Shown here in pieces: positions 55,821-64,000 of a DNA stretch of 64,000 bases; position 1 is the stretch's first letter; each line of letters starts with the position of its first letter. Both the position numbers and the translations under genes were made by a program. Source of the DNA: Reinekea marina (lineage in GTDB: Bacteria > Pseudomonadota > Gammaproteobacteria > Pseudomonadales > Natronospirillaceae); assembly GCF_030409715.1 (NCBI RefSeq), contig NZ_JAUFQI010000001.1, forward strand, positions 1,357,001 through 1,421,000. Reading direction: 5' to 3'. The notes beneath the pieces are model-generated. The model had not been told where the DNA came from, did not search any database, and was given only the letters and a program-made list of their open reading frames with translations.

Positions 55821-57623
55821 TTGAATAACATTGCATTTCATGAAGCCATTCCGGGTTATTTTGAAGATTTAGGCTCTGAGCTTTGGCTTAAATTAGCCAT
55901 TTTTGGTGATCAGCCAGCAAAAGTCTCCGTGCGAATTGAGCCCGATAATGAAGAATTCTTAATCCCAATGAACCGAGTATCTGAAAAGGCAGGCTGGGTT
56001 CATTACGAAGCCAAGGTAGTAAAAAGTGAGCATATTGATTTAACGCTCTATTTGTTTAAATTGGTCTGGGAAAAAGACAGCCAATGGTTGAGCGCGGTTG
56101 GCTTAGAGCCTCACATGCCCATCAATGCGCATATGTTCCGCTATACACACGATAGACGCTTACCGACTTGGTCCTGTTCACAGGTTTTTTATCAAATTTT
56201 TCCTGATCGTTTTGCCAATGGAGACCCATCAATCACACCTACGTCTGGGGAATATAAGTACCTTGGCGAACAGGATATTGTTGTTAAGCAATGGGATGAT
56301 CTTCCGAGTTCAGAAACGGGCGGCTTTGAGTTCTTCGGCGGTGATTTGCCTGGCATAGAGTCAAAGTTAAGCTATCTGAACGATACCTTAGGCGTCACGG
56401 CATTATATTTAAACCCTGTTTTCAGTTCACAAAGTAATCATAAGTACGATACGACCGATTACTACAATGTCGACAAACAGTTCGGTGGCAATGACGCCCT
56501 TGAATCGTTGATAAGCTCGATGAAATCAAGAGATATGCCCATCGTATTAGATGCTGTCATTAACCACACCAGCCTGGCGCACCCTTGGGTTGAGTCCGCA
56601 AAAAATGGCCATGAAGTGGATAAAACACGGTTTGTCTGGAGTGATGAAGGCTATATTTGGAGCTGGAAAGGCCATCACTCATTGCCTGTCCTCGATTTCG
56701 GTTGTGAGCAAAACGTTACAGATTTTATCACGGGCGAAGATTCTGTTATTCGTAAGTGGATGCAACCTCCATATGCAATTGATGGATGGCGTATGGATGT
56801 AGTGCACATGCTCGGAGAAGGAAAAGGCGCGAGAAATAACGATAAGCACCTTAGAACTTTGAGAGAAACCGTAAAACATGAAAATGAACACGCGATGCTT
56901 TTAGGCGAGCACTTTTTTGAAGCAACCGATTGGCTTCAAGGTGACCAAGAAGATTGCGCGATGAATTATTTTGGTTTCGCTCATCCAATTCGTGCCTTTT
57001 TAGCGAATCTCGATATCTCTGGTGATCCGGTGAGTATTACGGCACTGGAAACCACTAAATGGATGAGGCAAGCTCGTGCACGAGTATCGTTTTCGCACCA
57101 GTTAATGCAATTTAACCAGCTTGATAGTCATGACACGCCCCGATTTTTGACTATGTTGAATGGCAATAAAGCACGAATGAAAATGGCTATATCGATATTG
57201 ATGAGTTATATCGGCGTGCCGTGTTTATATTATGCTACAGAAATTGGCATGGAAGGCGGAGCCGATCCTGATTGTCGACGAACTTTTCCATGGGATGAAA
57301 GCCAATGGGATGAAAACATTTTTACCCATACGCAACATTGGATAAACATAAGAAAAACGTATCCCGCCTTGCAAACCGGGGCACTTGTTGATGTGTACGC
57401 AGACCAAGATTGTTTTGTTTACGCTCGTGTATTAGGCGAACAGACTGTTTTAGTGGCAGTCAATCGGGGTGAAGCAAAGGATCAACCTATGCACTTAAAC
57501 TTTCCAAATCAAAAGGGAAGTTGGAAGGCATTAGACGCAAATACAAACCCGAGTGTAACCCATGGTGAGGCTATAGTTTCAATGCCAGCGGAATCTGTTC
57601 AAGCATGGGTGTTAGAAAAATAG
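55821..57623 (+). CDS. malZ: GH13 maltodextrin glucosidase, MalZ-like
   Basis: This 600-residue cytoplasmic glycosidase aligns along its length with E. coli MalZ (604 residues). A beta-rich N domain (about residues 1-115) precedes the GH13 barrel. The four GH13 regions are intact: DAVINHTS near residue 245, GWRMDVVHMLGE near residue 322 (nucleophile Asp), LGEHFFEATDWL near residue 361 (acid Glu) and QLDSHDTPRF near residue 433. It trims maltodextrins to glucose. TTG 55821 lies 6 nt after GAGG; a TTG at 55803 is less likely. No other maltose genes are nearby, and it has its own unit between hisC and degS. Confidence 0.9.
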   Translation: MNNIAFHEAIPGYFEDLGSELWLKLAIFGDQPAKVSVRIEPDNEEFLIPMNRVSEKAGWVHYEAKVVKSEHIDLTLYLFKLVWEKDSQWLSAVGLEPHMPINAHMFRYTHDRRLPTWSCSQVFYQIFPDRFANGDPSITPTSGEYKYLGEQDIVVKQWDDLPSSETGGFEFFGGDLPGIESKLSYLNDTLGVTALYLNPVFSSQSNHKYDTTDYYNVDKQFGGNDALESLISSMKSRDMPIVLDAVINHTSLAHPWVESAKNGHEVDKTRFVWSDEGYIWSWKGHHSLPVLDFGCEQNVTDFITGEDSVIRKWMQPPYAIDGWRMDVVHMLGEGKGARNNDKHLRTLRETVKHENEHAMLLGEHFFEATDWLQGDQEDCAMNYFGFAHPIRAFLANLDISGDPVSITALETTKWMRQARARVSFSHQLMQFNQLDSHDTPRFLTMLNGNKARMKMAISILMSYIGVPCLYYATEIGMEGGADPDCRRTFPWDESQWDENIFTHTQHWINIRKTYPALQTGALVDVYADQDCFVYARVLGEQTVLVAVNRGEAKDQPMHLNFPNQKGSWKALDANTNPSVTHGEAIVSMPAESVQAWVLEK

Positions 57624-57636
57624 CGCCGTGAAACAA

Positions 57637-58677
57637 CTAACGGCTTGGGGCAATAGACACACCGGTACGTGTTTGTTGCCCTTGGCGCTTTACGTTAAAG
57701 CTCAATTCTTGAGATACAGGTTGTGAGCGAACATAGTCTATCAGCTGCTGACGTGAACGAAAGTCAATGCCATCTATCTTATTTATTAGGTCATCTACCT
57801 GTAATCCGGCTTGCTGAGCAGGGCTGCCGCTTTTAACCGATATAATACGCAGTTGGTTTAGCTGGTTATCTTCTATGACATCTATGCCGATGAAACCTGC
57901 TATTTTGGGTTGCATGGGCGGTTGATTTTGCAACGATGCCACTTTGTTTTTGACTGTGTTTATTGGGATTGCAAAGCCAATTCCTTGTGCGCCTATTGAG
58001 GCTGAGAGCACCGCCGAATTCATTCCAATTATCTCGCCAATACTATTCACCAGTGCACCACCACTGTTTCCAGGGTTTATCGCGGCATCGGTTTGAATGA
58101 AATCTGTTAAGCTCGTTAATGTAGACTGCTCACGACTTGTTGCCGAAATAATGCCCATTGAAACGCTTTGACCAAACCCAAAAGGGTTTCCAATTGTAAA
58201 CGCTATGTCACCTACTTGGGTTTGAGTCTTGGTTGAAATAGGCAATGCCCGATCAATGGAGAGTTTAGTTTGTATGAGCGCAATGTCGGATTCTTCATCT
58301 AGCCAGTAATGCTCAGCAGGGACACGTTGGCCATCGTAGGTTTGTATAATAATGTTGCTTGCATCGCGGATGACATGTGCATTGGTTACCACTAAACCAT
58401 TTTCTCCTAACAAAATCCCGGAGCCTAAGCTGCTTTTTGGCAGTGTGGTAATGTACTTATTTAATAAAGGATCATTAAGTAGAGAATGATTATCGGTTGC
58501 TAGTTGTGATTGAGTGTAAATGCTCACAACAAAGGGGCGAACCTGTTTTAAGCTAGATGCATAACCCTGCAAAGGCTCAGAAGGCTGACGAATATCACTG
58601 GTAATAAGCAGAATGGCTGCCAGTCCTCCGACGATAAAGGTTAGAATCCATTCTTTATGATTTTTTAAAAATTGCAT
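57637..58677 (-). CDS. degS: Site-1 serine endoprotease DegS (AlgW-like)
   Basis: This 346-residue envelope protease has one N-terminal membrane anchor (ILTFIVGGLAAILLITSD, residues 11-28) and a trypsin-like domain. The catalytic triad is His in VTNAHVIRD near residue 99, Asp in EESDIALIQ near residue 130, and Ser in NPGNSGGALV near residue 205. A single C-terminal PDZ domain spans about residues 250-340. One PDZ plus an anchor means DegS/AlgW rather than DegP or DegQ. It senses unfolded porins and cuts the RseA anti-sigma factor. The neighbourhood is like Pseudomonas algW. Confidence 0.92.
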   Translation of the reverse strand: MQFLKNHKEWILTFIVGGLAAILLITSDIRQPSEPLQGYASSLKQVRPFVVSIYTQSQLATDNHSLLNDPLLNKYITTLPKSSLGSGILLGENGLVVTNAHVIRDASNIIIQTYDGQRVPAEHYWLDEESDIALIQTKLSIDRALPISTKTQTQVGDIAFTIGNPFGFGQSVSMGIISATSREQSTLTSLTDFIQTDAAINPGNSGGALVNSIGEIIGMNSAVLSASIGAQGIGFAIPINTVKNKVASLQNQPPMQPKIAGFIGIDVIEDNQLNQLRIISVKSGSPAQQAGLQVDDLINKIDGIDFRSRQQLIDYVRSQPVSQELSFNVKRQGQQTRTGVSIAPSR

Positions 58678-58713
58678 ACACTGATTTAAATATAAATGTA
58701 TTGGGAGTGTAGC

Positions 58714-59463
58714 ATGGCTATCTCACGAAGTGACCTAGACACCTATCTTGCGGATTTGTTGAAGGTAGAGAAATTTAAAGACTATTGCCCAAATGGATTG
58801 CAAGTAGAAGGCAGTAATGTCATCGAGAAAATTGTCACTGGCGTTACAGCAAGCCAGCGGCTTATCGATGAAGCCATTGCTCATAATGCCCAAGCAATTC
58901 TCGTGCATCACGGCTATTTTTGGAAAGGCGAAAACCAAGCAATCGCTGGAATCAAAAAGAGTCGCATAGCAGCATTGCTTGAGCATGATATTAATTTATA
59001 CGCCTACCACTTGCCGCTAGACGCTCATGAGACGTTAGGGAATAACGTTCAGTTGGCGAGTCAACTCGGTTGGCAAGTTCAAGGTTCGCTAGGGCAATCT
59101 TTATCGCTTTTCGGAAAAGTTGACGGGTTAGAAACGGGTGCTACCTTGCAACGGAAATTAACAGAAGCCTTAGATTTCGATGTCATTCATATAGGAGAAG
59201 AGAATGACGAAATTGAAACCGTCGCTTGGTGTACGGGTGCCGCACAAGATGAATTGGAGAGGGCAATAGAGGCCGGTGTAGATGCCTTTGTGAGCGGTGA
59301 AATATCAGAAAGAACGGTTCACTTGGCCTTGGAAAGTGGGGTTCATTATTTTGCGGCAGGCCACCATGCCACCGAACGCGGAGGCGTCAAAGCTTTAGGC
59401 GAACATCTAGAGCAGCGGTTCGACATTGAAGTGCAATTCATCGATCTGCCCATTCCTGTTTAA
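58714..59463 (+). CDS. NIF3-family dinuclear metal protein (YbgI-like)
   Basis: This 249-residue protein matches YbgI/NIF3: KFKDYCPNGLQVEGSNVIEK near residue 22, AILVHHGYFWKGE near residue 65 and YAYHLPLDAHETLGNNVQLA near residue 96. It ends with HYFAAGHHATERGGVKALG. The His/Asp/Glu residues in these segments bind two metals. It is annotated as a GTP cyclohydrolase type 2 homologue, but the true activity is uncertain. GGGAG lies 6 nt before ATG 58714. It is divergent from degS. Confidence 0.92.
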   Translation: MAISRSDLDTYLADLLKVEKFKDYCPNGLQVEGSNVIEKIVTGVTASQRLIDEAIAHNAQAILVHHGYFWKGENQAIAGIKKSRIAALLEHDINLYAYHLPLDAHETLGNNVQLASQLGWQVQGSLGQSLSLFGKVDGLETGATLQRKLTEALDFDVIHIGEENDEIETVAWCTGAAQDELERAIEAGVDAFVSGEISERTVHLALESGVHYFAAGHHATERGGVKALGEHLEQRFDIEVQFIDLPIPV

Positions 59464-59472
59464 AAGAGATGT

Positions 59473-59521
59473 TCAGCGAGTGCCTAAGTTGAAGCCTAAG
59501 TTGTGCTAGGCACTTCGCTGA
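59473..59521. terminator. Imperfect stem-loop between convergent NIF3 and cysN genes
   Basis: TCAGCGAGTGCCT (59473-59485) pairs with AGGCACTTCGCTGA (59508-59521) with one bulged base, around a 22-nt loop. The loop contains a second copy of the GCCTAAGTTG that begins at the stem. There is no clear T-run, so it is a weak terminator or an RNA-end protector. Confidence 0.4.
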
Positions 59522-59532
59522 GATTGTGAATA

Positions 59533-61158
59533 TTAAAGTGGTAGGAGAATGCCTTTTTCGGTGAGGTCATCTACTATCGTTGCTGTAACTGCCTTGCTGT
59601 AAAGTAGTCCAAATGGTAAGTCTATGTTGCCCGCGACAATTGCGATTAACCCAGCGGCTTCGATATAGGGGCATACCGTTAGGGCGTCTTCAGGCCGAAC
59701 AATGACAGCCGCATGGCCCAAAGAGAACAGAGTTTGCTCTAGGGAAACCGCTTTTTCCGCAGCATCGTTGTCGTCTATGACGACGGTGACAGATTTTTGG
59801 TGATATCGAAGCTCTCTATCGACTTCAGTTATCATTTTTAGGTCGCTAATCTCAGTAGCCGACTCAATCATCCCAGCCGCAACCGTTCCGTTGGTTAACC
59901 GATCAATAACGATAAATGCACCTGTGTGTCGATTATTTTGATACGGGTCGACAACAACAGGCTTGCTTAAATGAATGGTCACGTTGGCTATGGAGTTGAG
60001 GTGTAATGTGTTCGCAGGCGCTGTTTCTAGCGTGTTGACATCAATGGCTTCGTTTACCTGTGCGATAGTACCGGCGACGAGCTGATGACCCACTTTGAAA
60101 TAGTATTGGCGCCCACTGATCATATCTTCATCGGCCATCCAAACTAACTTTGTCGTAAATGCATCGGCAATGACAGGAGCGGATTCGCCAGATTTGACCA
60201 AGGTATCGCCTCGACTCACATCAATTTCATCTTCCAAGGTTAAAGTAATGGCTTGGCCGACGTGGGCAGTTTCTAAATTCCCATCGAACGTTACGATTTC
60301 TTTTACCGAAGAGGACTGACCACTTGGCAATACTGACAGTTTGTCACCCACTGACACTTGCCCGCCGGCAATAGTTCCTGCGAACCCTCTAAAGTCTAAG
60401 TTTGGCCTATTAACATACTGTACTGGTAGCCGAAAATGCGTCTGATCACTGTCAGTGGCTATCTCAATGGTTTCTAAGAGCTCCATCAATGGTGATTCAT
60501 TAAACCATGGCATGTTCGAACTTTGGGTTACGACGTTGTCGCCTTCCAGTGCCGAGATTGGAACAAATCGGATGTCTGGAATTGATAGTTGCTTTGAAAA
60601 CTCAAGATAATCTTCTTTGATTTCTTGATAGCGAGCTTCACTGAACTCGACTAAATCCATTTTGTTAACAGCCACAATAACGTGTTTTATTCCTAATAAA
60701 TGTGCAATAAAACTGTGTCGACGAGTTTGAGTCATAACGCCATGGCGTGCGTCAACTAGAATAATCGCTAAATCACAGGTCGAAGCTCCGGTGGCCATGT
60801 TACGTGTATATTGCTCATGGCCCGGAGTATCACCAATAATAAATTTACGGCGACTGGTCGAAAAATATCGATAAGCAACATCAATGGTAATGCCTTGTTC
60901 ACGCTCGGCGGCCAAACCATCTACCAATAAAGCGAGATCGACTTTTTCACCTGTTGTGCCCGATTTTTGACTGTCTTTTTCAATAGCCGCCAGTTGATCT
61001 TCATAGATCATTTTAGAATCGTGCAGTAAGCGCCCAATTAATGTGGATTTTCCATCGTCTACGGAACCGCAGGTTAAGAAGCGTAAAAGCTCCTTTTGCT
61101 GATGCTGCTCTAAGTAGGCGTTAATATCAGTTGAAATTAATTCTGATTGATGTGACAT
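59533..61158 (-). CDS. cysN: Sulfate adenylyltransferase large subunit with degenerate APS-kinase-like tail
   Basis: This 541-residue GTPase subunit couples GTP hydrolysis to APS formation by CysD. The G domain shows [19 protein letters not shown] at residues 31-49, [17 protein letters not shown] near residue 110 and NKMD near residue 165, followed by two beta-barrel domains. The usual CysN part ends near residue 447. The extra 94 residues ([41 protein letters not shown]) resemble the order of an APS kinase domain, as in CysNC fusions, but lack the GxxGxGKS P-loop. It lies 18 bp after cysD. Confidence 0.93.
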   Translation of the reverse strand: MSHQSELISTDINAYLEQHQQKELLRFLTCGSVDDGKSTLIGRLLHDSKMIYEDQLAAIEKDSQKSGTTGEKVDLALLVDGLAAEREQGITIDVAYRYFSTSRRKFIIGDTPGHEQYTRNMATGASTCDLAIILVDARHGVMTQTRRHSFIAHLLGIKHVIVAVNKMDLVEFSEARYQEIKEDYLEFSKQLSIPDIRFVPISALEGDNVVTQSSNMPWFNESPLMELLETIEIATDSDQTHFRLPVQYVNRPNLDFRGFAGTIAGGQVSVGDKLSVLPSGQSSSVKEIVTFDGNLETAHVGQAITLTLEDEIDVSRGDTLVKSGESAPVIADAFTTKLVWMADEDMISGRQYYFKVGHQLVAGTIAQVNEAIDVNTLETAPANTLHLNSIANVTIHLSKPVVVDPYQNNRHTGAFIVIDRLTNGTVAAGMIESATEISDLKMITEVDRELRYHQKSVTVVIDDNDAAEKAVSLEQTLFSLGHAAVIVRPEDALTVCPYIEAAGLIAIVAGNIDLPFGLLYSKAVTATIVDDLTEKGILLPL

Positions 61159-61176
61159 AGTCTTTGCTCCGTATTC

Positions 61177-62085
61177 CTAGAAATAGCCTTCTTGTTTCTT
61201 CTTTTCCATTGACCCAGATGAATCGTGATCAATGGCTCGGCCTTGCCGCTCACTGGTGGTAGTGAGCAGCATTTCTTGGATAATCTCAGGAAGCGTTGTT
61301 GCGTTTGATTCAACCGCGCCTGTTAATGGATAGCACCCTAACGTTCTGAAGCGAACATTACGGTATTCAATTTTCTCGCCGTCTTGCAATTTCATGCGAT
61401 CGTCATTGACGTTAATGAGCATGCCATCACGTTCAACCACAGGACGTTTGTCGGCAAAATAGAGAGGAACAATATCAATGCTTTCTAGATGAATGTATTG
61501 CCAAATATCAAGCTCAGTCCAGTTTGAAAGCGGAAATACACGAATCGACTCGCCTCGATTTATTCGCGCATTATAGATATTCCAAAGTTCCGGTCGTTGA
61601 TTTTTAGGATCCCAGCGGTGATTTCGGTCTCTAAAAGAATAAACACGCTCTTTTGCGCGTGATTTCTCTTCATCTCGGCGAGCACCACCGAAAGCAGCAT
61701 CGAAACCGTATTTATCAAGTGCCTGCTTAAGGGCCTGTGTTTTCATGACATCAGTGTGCTTTGAACTTCCGTCATCAAACGGGTTTATATTTTGGGCTAA
61801 ACCTGCAGGGTTCTTGTGAACTAATATGTCGAGATCGTATTTTTCGGCCATTTTGCTGCGGAATTCGATCATTTCCTTAAACTTCCAATTTGTATCGACA
61901 TGCAGAAGCTTAAAAGGCAGTTTGCCTGGGAAGAATGCTTTACGGGCTAGATGAAGCATAACGGCCGAATCTTTACCGATGGAATAAAGCATGACCGGGT
62001 TGTCGAACTCAGCAACAACCTCACGAATGATATGAATACTTTCAGCTTCAAGCTGCTTCAAGTGTGTAAAATTTGGGCTAGTCAT
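61177..62085 (-). CDS. cysD: Sulfate adenylyltransferase small subunit
   Basis: This 302-residue subunit adenylates sulfate with ATP, the first step of sulfate assimilation. The PP-loop is [20 protein letters not shown] near residue 32. Further conserved parts are [20 protein letters not shown] near residue 124 and [15 protein letters not shown] near residue 185. The length is as in E. coli CysD. It forms an operon with cysN. A 22-bp dyad lies about 86 bp upstream of its start. Confidence 0.97.
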   Translation of the reverse strand: MTSPNFTHLKQLEAESIHIIREVVAEFDNPVMLYSIGKDSAVMLHLARKAFFPGKLPFKLLHVDTNWKFKEMIEFRSKMAEKYDLDILVHKNPAGLAQNINPFDDGSSKHTDVMKTQALKQALDKYGFDAAFGGARRDEEKSRAKERVYSFRDRNHRWDPKNQRPELWNIYNARINRGESIRVFPLSNWTELDIWQYIHLESIDIVPLYFADKRPVVERDGMLINVNDDRMKLQDGEKIEYRNVRFRTLGCYPLTGAVESNATTLPEIIQEMLLTTTSERQGRAIDHDSSGSMEKKKQEGYF

Positions 62086-62170
62086 GGTTTGGCTCGTTTA
62101 ATGGATCAATGCCGACACTATACCAAAGCTTGTTGCAGAATTAATTATAGTTATAAGAGCATTTTGTTAT

Positions 62171-62192
62171 ATCTCTATTTCGAATAAGAGAT
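62171..62192. promoter_or_regulatory. Dyad upstream of cysDN
   Basis: ATCTCT (62171-62176) and AGAGAT (62187-62192) flank a TTCGAA centre; 18 of 22 positions fit a perfect palindrome. It lies 86 bp before cysD in an AT-rich spacer. It is unlike the loosely conserved CysB site, so the binding factor is unknown. Confidence 0.4.
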
Positions 62193-62212
62193 AAGGCTGC
62201 TTGGGGAGGGTG

Positions 62213-62242
62213 CGTAGGCCGCTGTGTTACAGCTGACCTACG
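62213..62242. other. Two-part stem-loop downstream of zapG
   Basis: CGTAGG (62213-62218) pairs with CCTACG (62237-62242), and inside it GCTGT (62221-62225) pairs with ACAGC (62229-62233) around GTT. It follows the zapG stop by about 12 bp on the minus strand. No T-run follows, so it may stabilise the transcript end. Confidence 0.4.
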
Positions 62243-62253
62243 TGTATAAAAAA

Positions 62254-62727
62254 TTAACGGCTAGATGATTCGGTAGGGTCTTCTTGGAAATCACTGCGTT
62301 TTAGGCCGTATGTCTCAGAAAGTGTGCCTTCTTGATTCGGCTGCTTAGGTGCATAATCTTTAGGGCCAGCAGGCTCTTCCGATTCGTTACCGGAGTGGGG
62401 TGTTAACTCTTCTAGAGAGGTTTCACCAGTACGAGCTGATTCTAAACGGTATTCTGGGTTTATGAATTTTTCAGCACCCAGGTTCAAGTGTTCTTCTATT
62501 TGAGTATAGTTTTGACTAAGCTGTTCGATGAGCTCTGTTGTGCGACCAAAATGCTCGGTAACGCTGACCTCATAGTTTTGGTGTTGCTGCTTGAGTTCAT
62601 CGAGTTGTTTGCGAAGACTTGACCGGTCTTGACCATCCCTTTTAAGGAATATTCGCCCTAGTAACGAACCGATGATCAGCGCAGCAATGATAATTGCAAT
62701 CAATGTTGACCATTGTAATTCCAGCAT
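62254..62727 (-). CDS. zapG: ZapG/YhcB-family inner membrane protein (DUF1043)
   Basis: This 157-residue protein has an N-terminal transmembrane helix (IAIIIAALIIGSLLGRIFL, residues 10-28) and a coiled-coil region (about residues 35-85, SSLRKQLDELKQQHQNYEV). The acidic tail contains the family motif PKDYAPK near residue 124. YhcB/ZapG links cell division and envelope synthesis in E. coli. It is divergent from zapE, matching the conserved yhcB/zapE pairing. Confidence 0.9.
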   Translation of the reverse strand: MLELQWSTLIAIIIAALIIGSLLGRIFLKRDGQDRSSLRKQLDELKQQHQNYEVSVTEHFGRTTELIEQLSQNYTQIEEHLNLGAEKFINPEYRLESARTGETSLEELTPHSGNESEEPAGPKDYAPKQPNQEGTLSETYGLKRSDFQEDPTESSSR

Positions 62728-62822
62728 GGTAGCTCCCTAATTTATGTAGTTTTGACTAGTATAGCGGCTGAAGCTAAGTTTCTCATGCTTATTGCCATCG
62801 AAACAATTATTCCTTTTGGTCA

Positions 62823-62850
62823 TTGATTGTCCTTAGCTTGCGAGTACAAT
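62823..62850 (+). promoter_or_regulatory. Promoter of zapE
   Basis: TTGATT (62823-62828) and TACAAT (62845-62850) are spaced by 16 bp. The start point near 62857 lies about 21 nt before the ATG, with TTGGAG as RBS. Confidence 0.65.
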
Positions 62851-62877
62851 CCGCCTGTCAAATATTTGGAGTCTTGA

Positions 62878-63981
62878 ATGAATACCCCCTGGACGCGCTA
62901 TCAATCCGATTTACAAAAAGAAGGATTCAGTCATGACCCTTCGCAAGAAATGGCCGTTAAAGCATTGCAAGTGGTTTATGAAGGTTTAGTTGAGCGACAC
63001 AATAAAGAGCAAACTTTACTGGGGCGCTTAGCTTTAAAAAGCGGTAAGCCAAGAAAAAAAGTTCAAGGTCTCTATTTTTGGGGGGGCGTTGGTCGCGGTA
63101 AAACCTACTTAATGGATACCTTTTTTGATGCCATTCCATTTGAAAATAAGCAGCGATTACATTTTCATCACTTTATGCGCCGAGTTCACAAGGGGTTAGA
63201 AAGCCATAAAGGTAAGAAAAATCCACTAATATTAGTCGCCAAAGAGATTGCTCAAGAAGCACATGTGCTTTGTTTTGACGAGTTTTTCGTCAGTGATATT
63301 GGTGATGCGATGATTCTAGCGACGCTTTTGACAACCTTATTTGATGAAGGTGTTACACTGATAGCCACTTCTAATATTGAGCCTAAGTATCTTTATAAAG
63401 ATGGCTTACAGCGCTCTCAATTCATACCTGCTATTAAACTTTTAGAACAGCATACCGACATTTTGAATGTGGATGGTGGGACTGACTACCGATTAAGAAC
63501 GTTAAAGCAAGTGGAGATTTTTCATTCGCCTTTAGATGATCAAGCTGAGAAGAGTTTAAATGATAGTTTTGAACGCTTAGCGCCAGATATCGACCAATCA
63601 ACCACAAATGAGCCGCTCGATGTATTGGGGCGGATGATCGTTACGCGACGAATGAACGATGACGTTGTTCTTTTTGATTTCAAGGAGTTGTGTGAAGGTC
63701 CTAGGTCACAAAATGACTATATTGAAATAGCACAGTGCTTCCATGCAGTTTTGTTGAGTAATGTACCGGTATTTAACGGTAAAAATGATGATAGCGCACG
63801 CCGCTTTATTTATATGGTCGATGAATTTTACGATCGAAATGTAAAGCTACTCATGACGGCTGAAAAACCAATTCACGAAATATATTCAACAGGTAAGCTA
63901 AATTTTGAATTTCAACGTACCGTTAGCCGGTTACTTGAAATGCAATCGGAAGAGTACTTGAAAGCGGAACATAAGGCTTAG
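62878..63981 (+). CDS. zapE: Cell division ATPase ZapE (AFG1-like)
   Basis: This 367-residue AAA-type ATPase destabilises FtsZ rings under stress. Walker A is FWGGVGRGKTYLMDTFFDA near residue 67, followed by RLHFHHFMRRVHKGLESHKG. Walker B is LCFDEFFVSDIGDAMILATL near residue 131, and sensor 1 is LIATSNIEP. The length matches E. coli ZapE (375). Its stop at 63981 is followed by an ATG at 63985, perhaps the next gene, of which only five codons are visible. Confidence 0.95.
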   Translation: MNTPWTRYQSDLQKEGFSHDPSQEMAVKALQVVYEGLVERHNKEQTLLGRLALKSGKPRKKVQGLYFWGGVGRGKTYLMDTFFDAIPFENKQRLHFHHFMRRVHKGLESHKGKKNPLILVAKEIAQEAHVLCFDEFFVSDIGDAMILATLLTTLFDEGVTLIATSNIEPKYLYKDGLQRSQFIPAIKLLEQHTDILNVDGGTDYRLRTLKQVEIFHSPLDDQAEKSLNDSFERLAPDIDQSTTNEPLDVLGRMIVTRRMNDDVVLFDFKELCEGPRSQNDYIEIAQCFHAVLLSNVPVFNGKNDDSARRFIYMVDEFYDRNVKLLMTAEKPIHEIYSTGKLNFEFQRTVSRLLEMQSEEYLKAEHKA

Positions 63982-64000
63982 CTTATGCCAGAAAATACGC

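Noticed and set aside
63985..64000. Start of a gene after zapE (ATG CCA GAA AAT ACG)
   Set aside because: Only five codons are visible and no clear RBS can be judged, so no feature is called.

Overview
The window looks like chromosomal DNA of a free-living, probably marine, Gammaproteobacterium. Its housekeeping blocks are gammaproteobacterial: ispB / rplU-rpmA-obgE-proB; miaB-ybeZ-ybeY-corC; kdsD-lptC-lptA-lptB-rpoN-hpf-ptsN-rapZ-npr-mgtE-yjgA; mlaC-ibaG-murA-hisG-hisD-hisC; degS; cysD-cysN; zapG / zapE. The order from murA to zapE resembles Pseudomonas more than E. coli. Base composition is moderate (mid-40s % GC by eye). An assignment near the Oceanospirillales (Reinekea/Saccharospirillum-like) is inference only. 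I see no tRNA, rRNA, CRISPR array, phage, transposase or plasmid genes.

Region by region. (1) 1-2004: a partial FAD-dependent NADH oxidoreductase divergent from a LysR regulator, with three TTTGCAAA-type palindromes between them. (2) 2355-9541: a complete gluconate catabolic operon. It holds a TRAP transporter (three genes), gluconokinase, edd, eda and a LacI-type GntR repressor, with two matching GntR-type operators in front. Gluconate would be imported, phosphorylated and split by the Entner-Doudoroff route to pyruvate and glyceraldehyde-3-phosphate. (3) 9649-13322: a cytochrome c with a small secreted Cys-rich protein, then a run of pentapeptide-repeat, SirB2-like, RmlD-like and PilZ genes. 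(4) 13334-19389: ispB, rplU, rpmA, obgE, proB, tag and a pseudouridine synthase. A palindrome-rich repeat sits between rpmA and obgE. (5) 19454-27047: accessory genes, namely FAA hydrolase, GNAT, DUF1127, LysR, methyltransferase, fatty-acid hydroxylase, an ICMT-like methyltransferase, an MMPL/RND exporter and a small protein. (6) 27097-30927: corC, ybeY, ybeZ and miaB on the minus strand. (7) 31063-40648: DUF1820, a 39-residue membrane peptide, a Bax-like glucosaminidase, riboflavin synthase, elaA, a GntR/FCD regulator divergent from a large FAD/Fe-S D-lactate-type dehydrogenase, a cupin, an Hsp70-like protein, and an ECF sigma factor with its ChrR zinc anti-sigma factor. The sigma gene has a recognisable autoregulated promoter. 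(8) 40710-50048: yjgA, mgtE, the nitrogen-PTS/rpoN block and the lipopolysaccharide export block. (9) 50218-63981: mlaC, ibaG, murA, hisGDC, malZ, degS, a NIF3 protein, cysND, zapG and zapE.

The most notable departures from textbook layouts are these. kdsC is missing between kdsD and lptC. mlaC stands alone, without mlaFED or mlaB beside it. CysN carries a C-terminal tail that looks like an APS-kinase domain without its P-loop. malZ is placed between hisC and degS. The repeat upstream of obgE contains two oppositely oriented units whose hairpins differ by compensatory base changes. I did not find a wholly new multi-gene system. The strongest candidates for new biology are this repeat, the orphan mlaC, the short unannotated peptide gene at 31521 and the structured leader of ribE.
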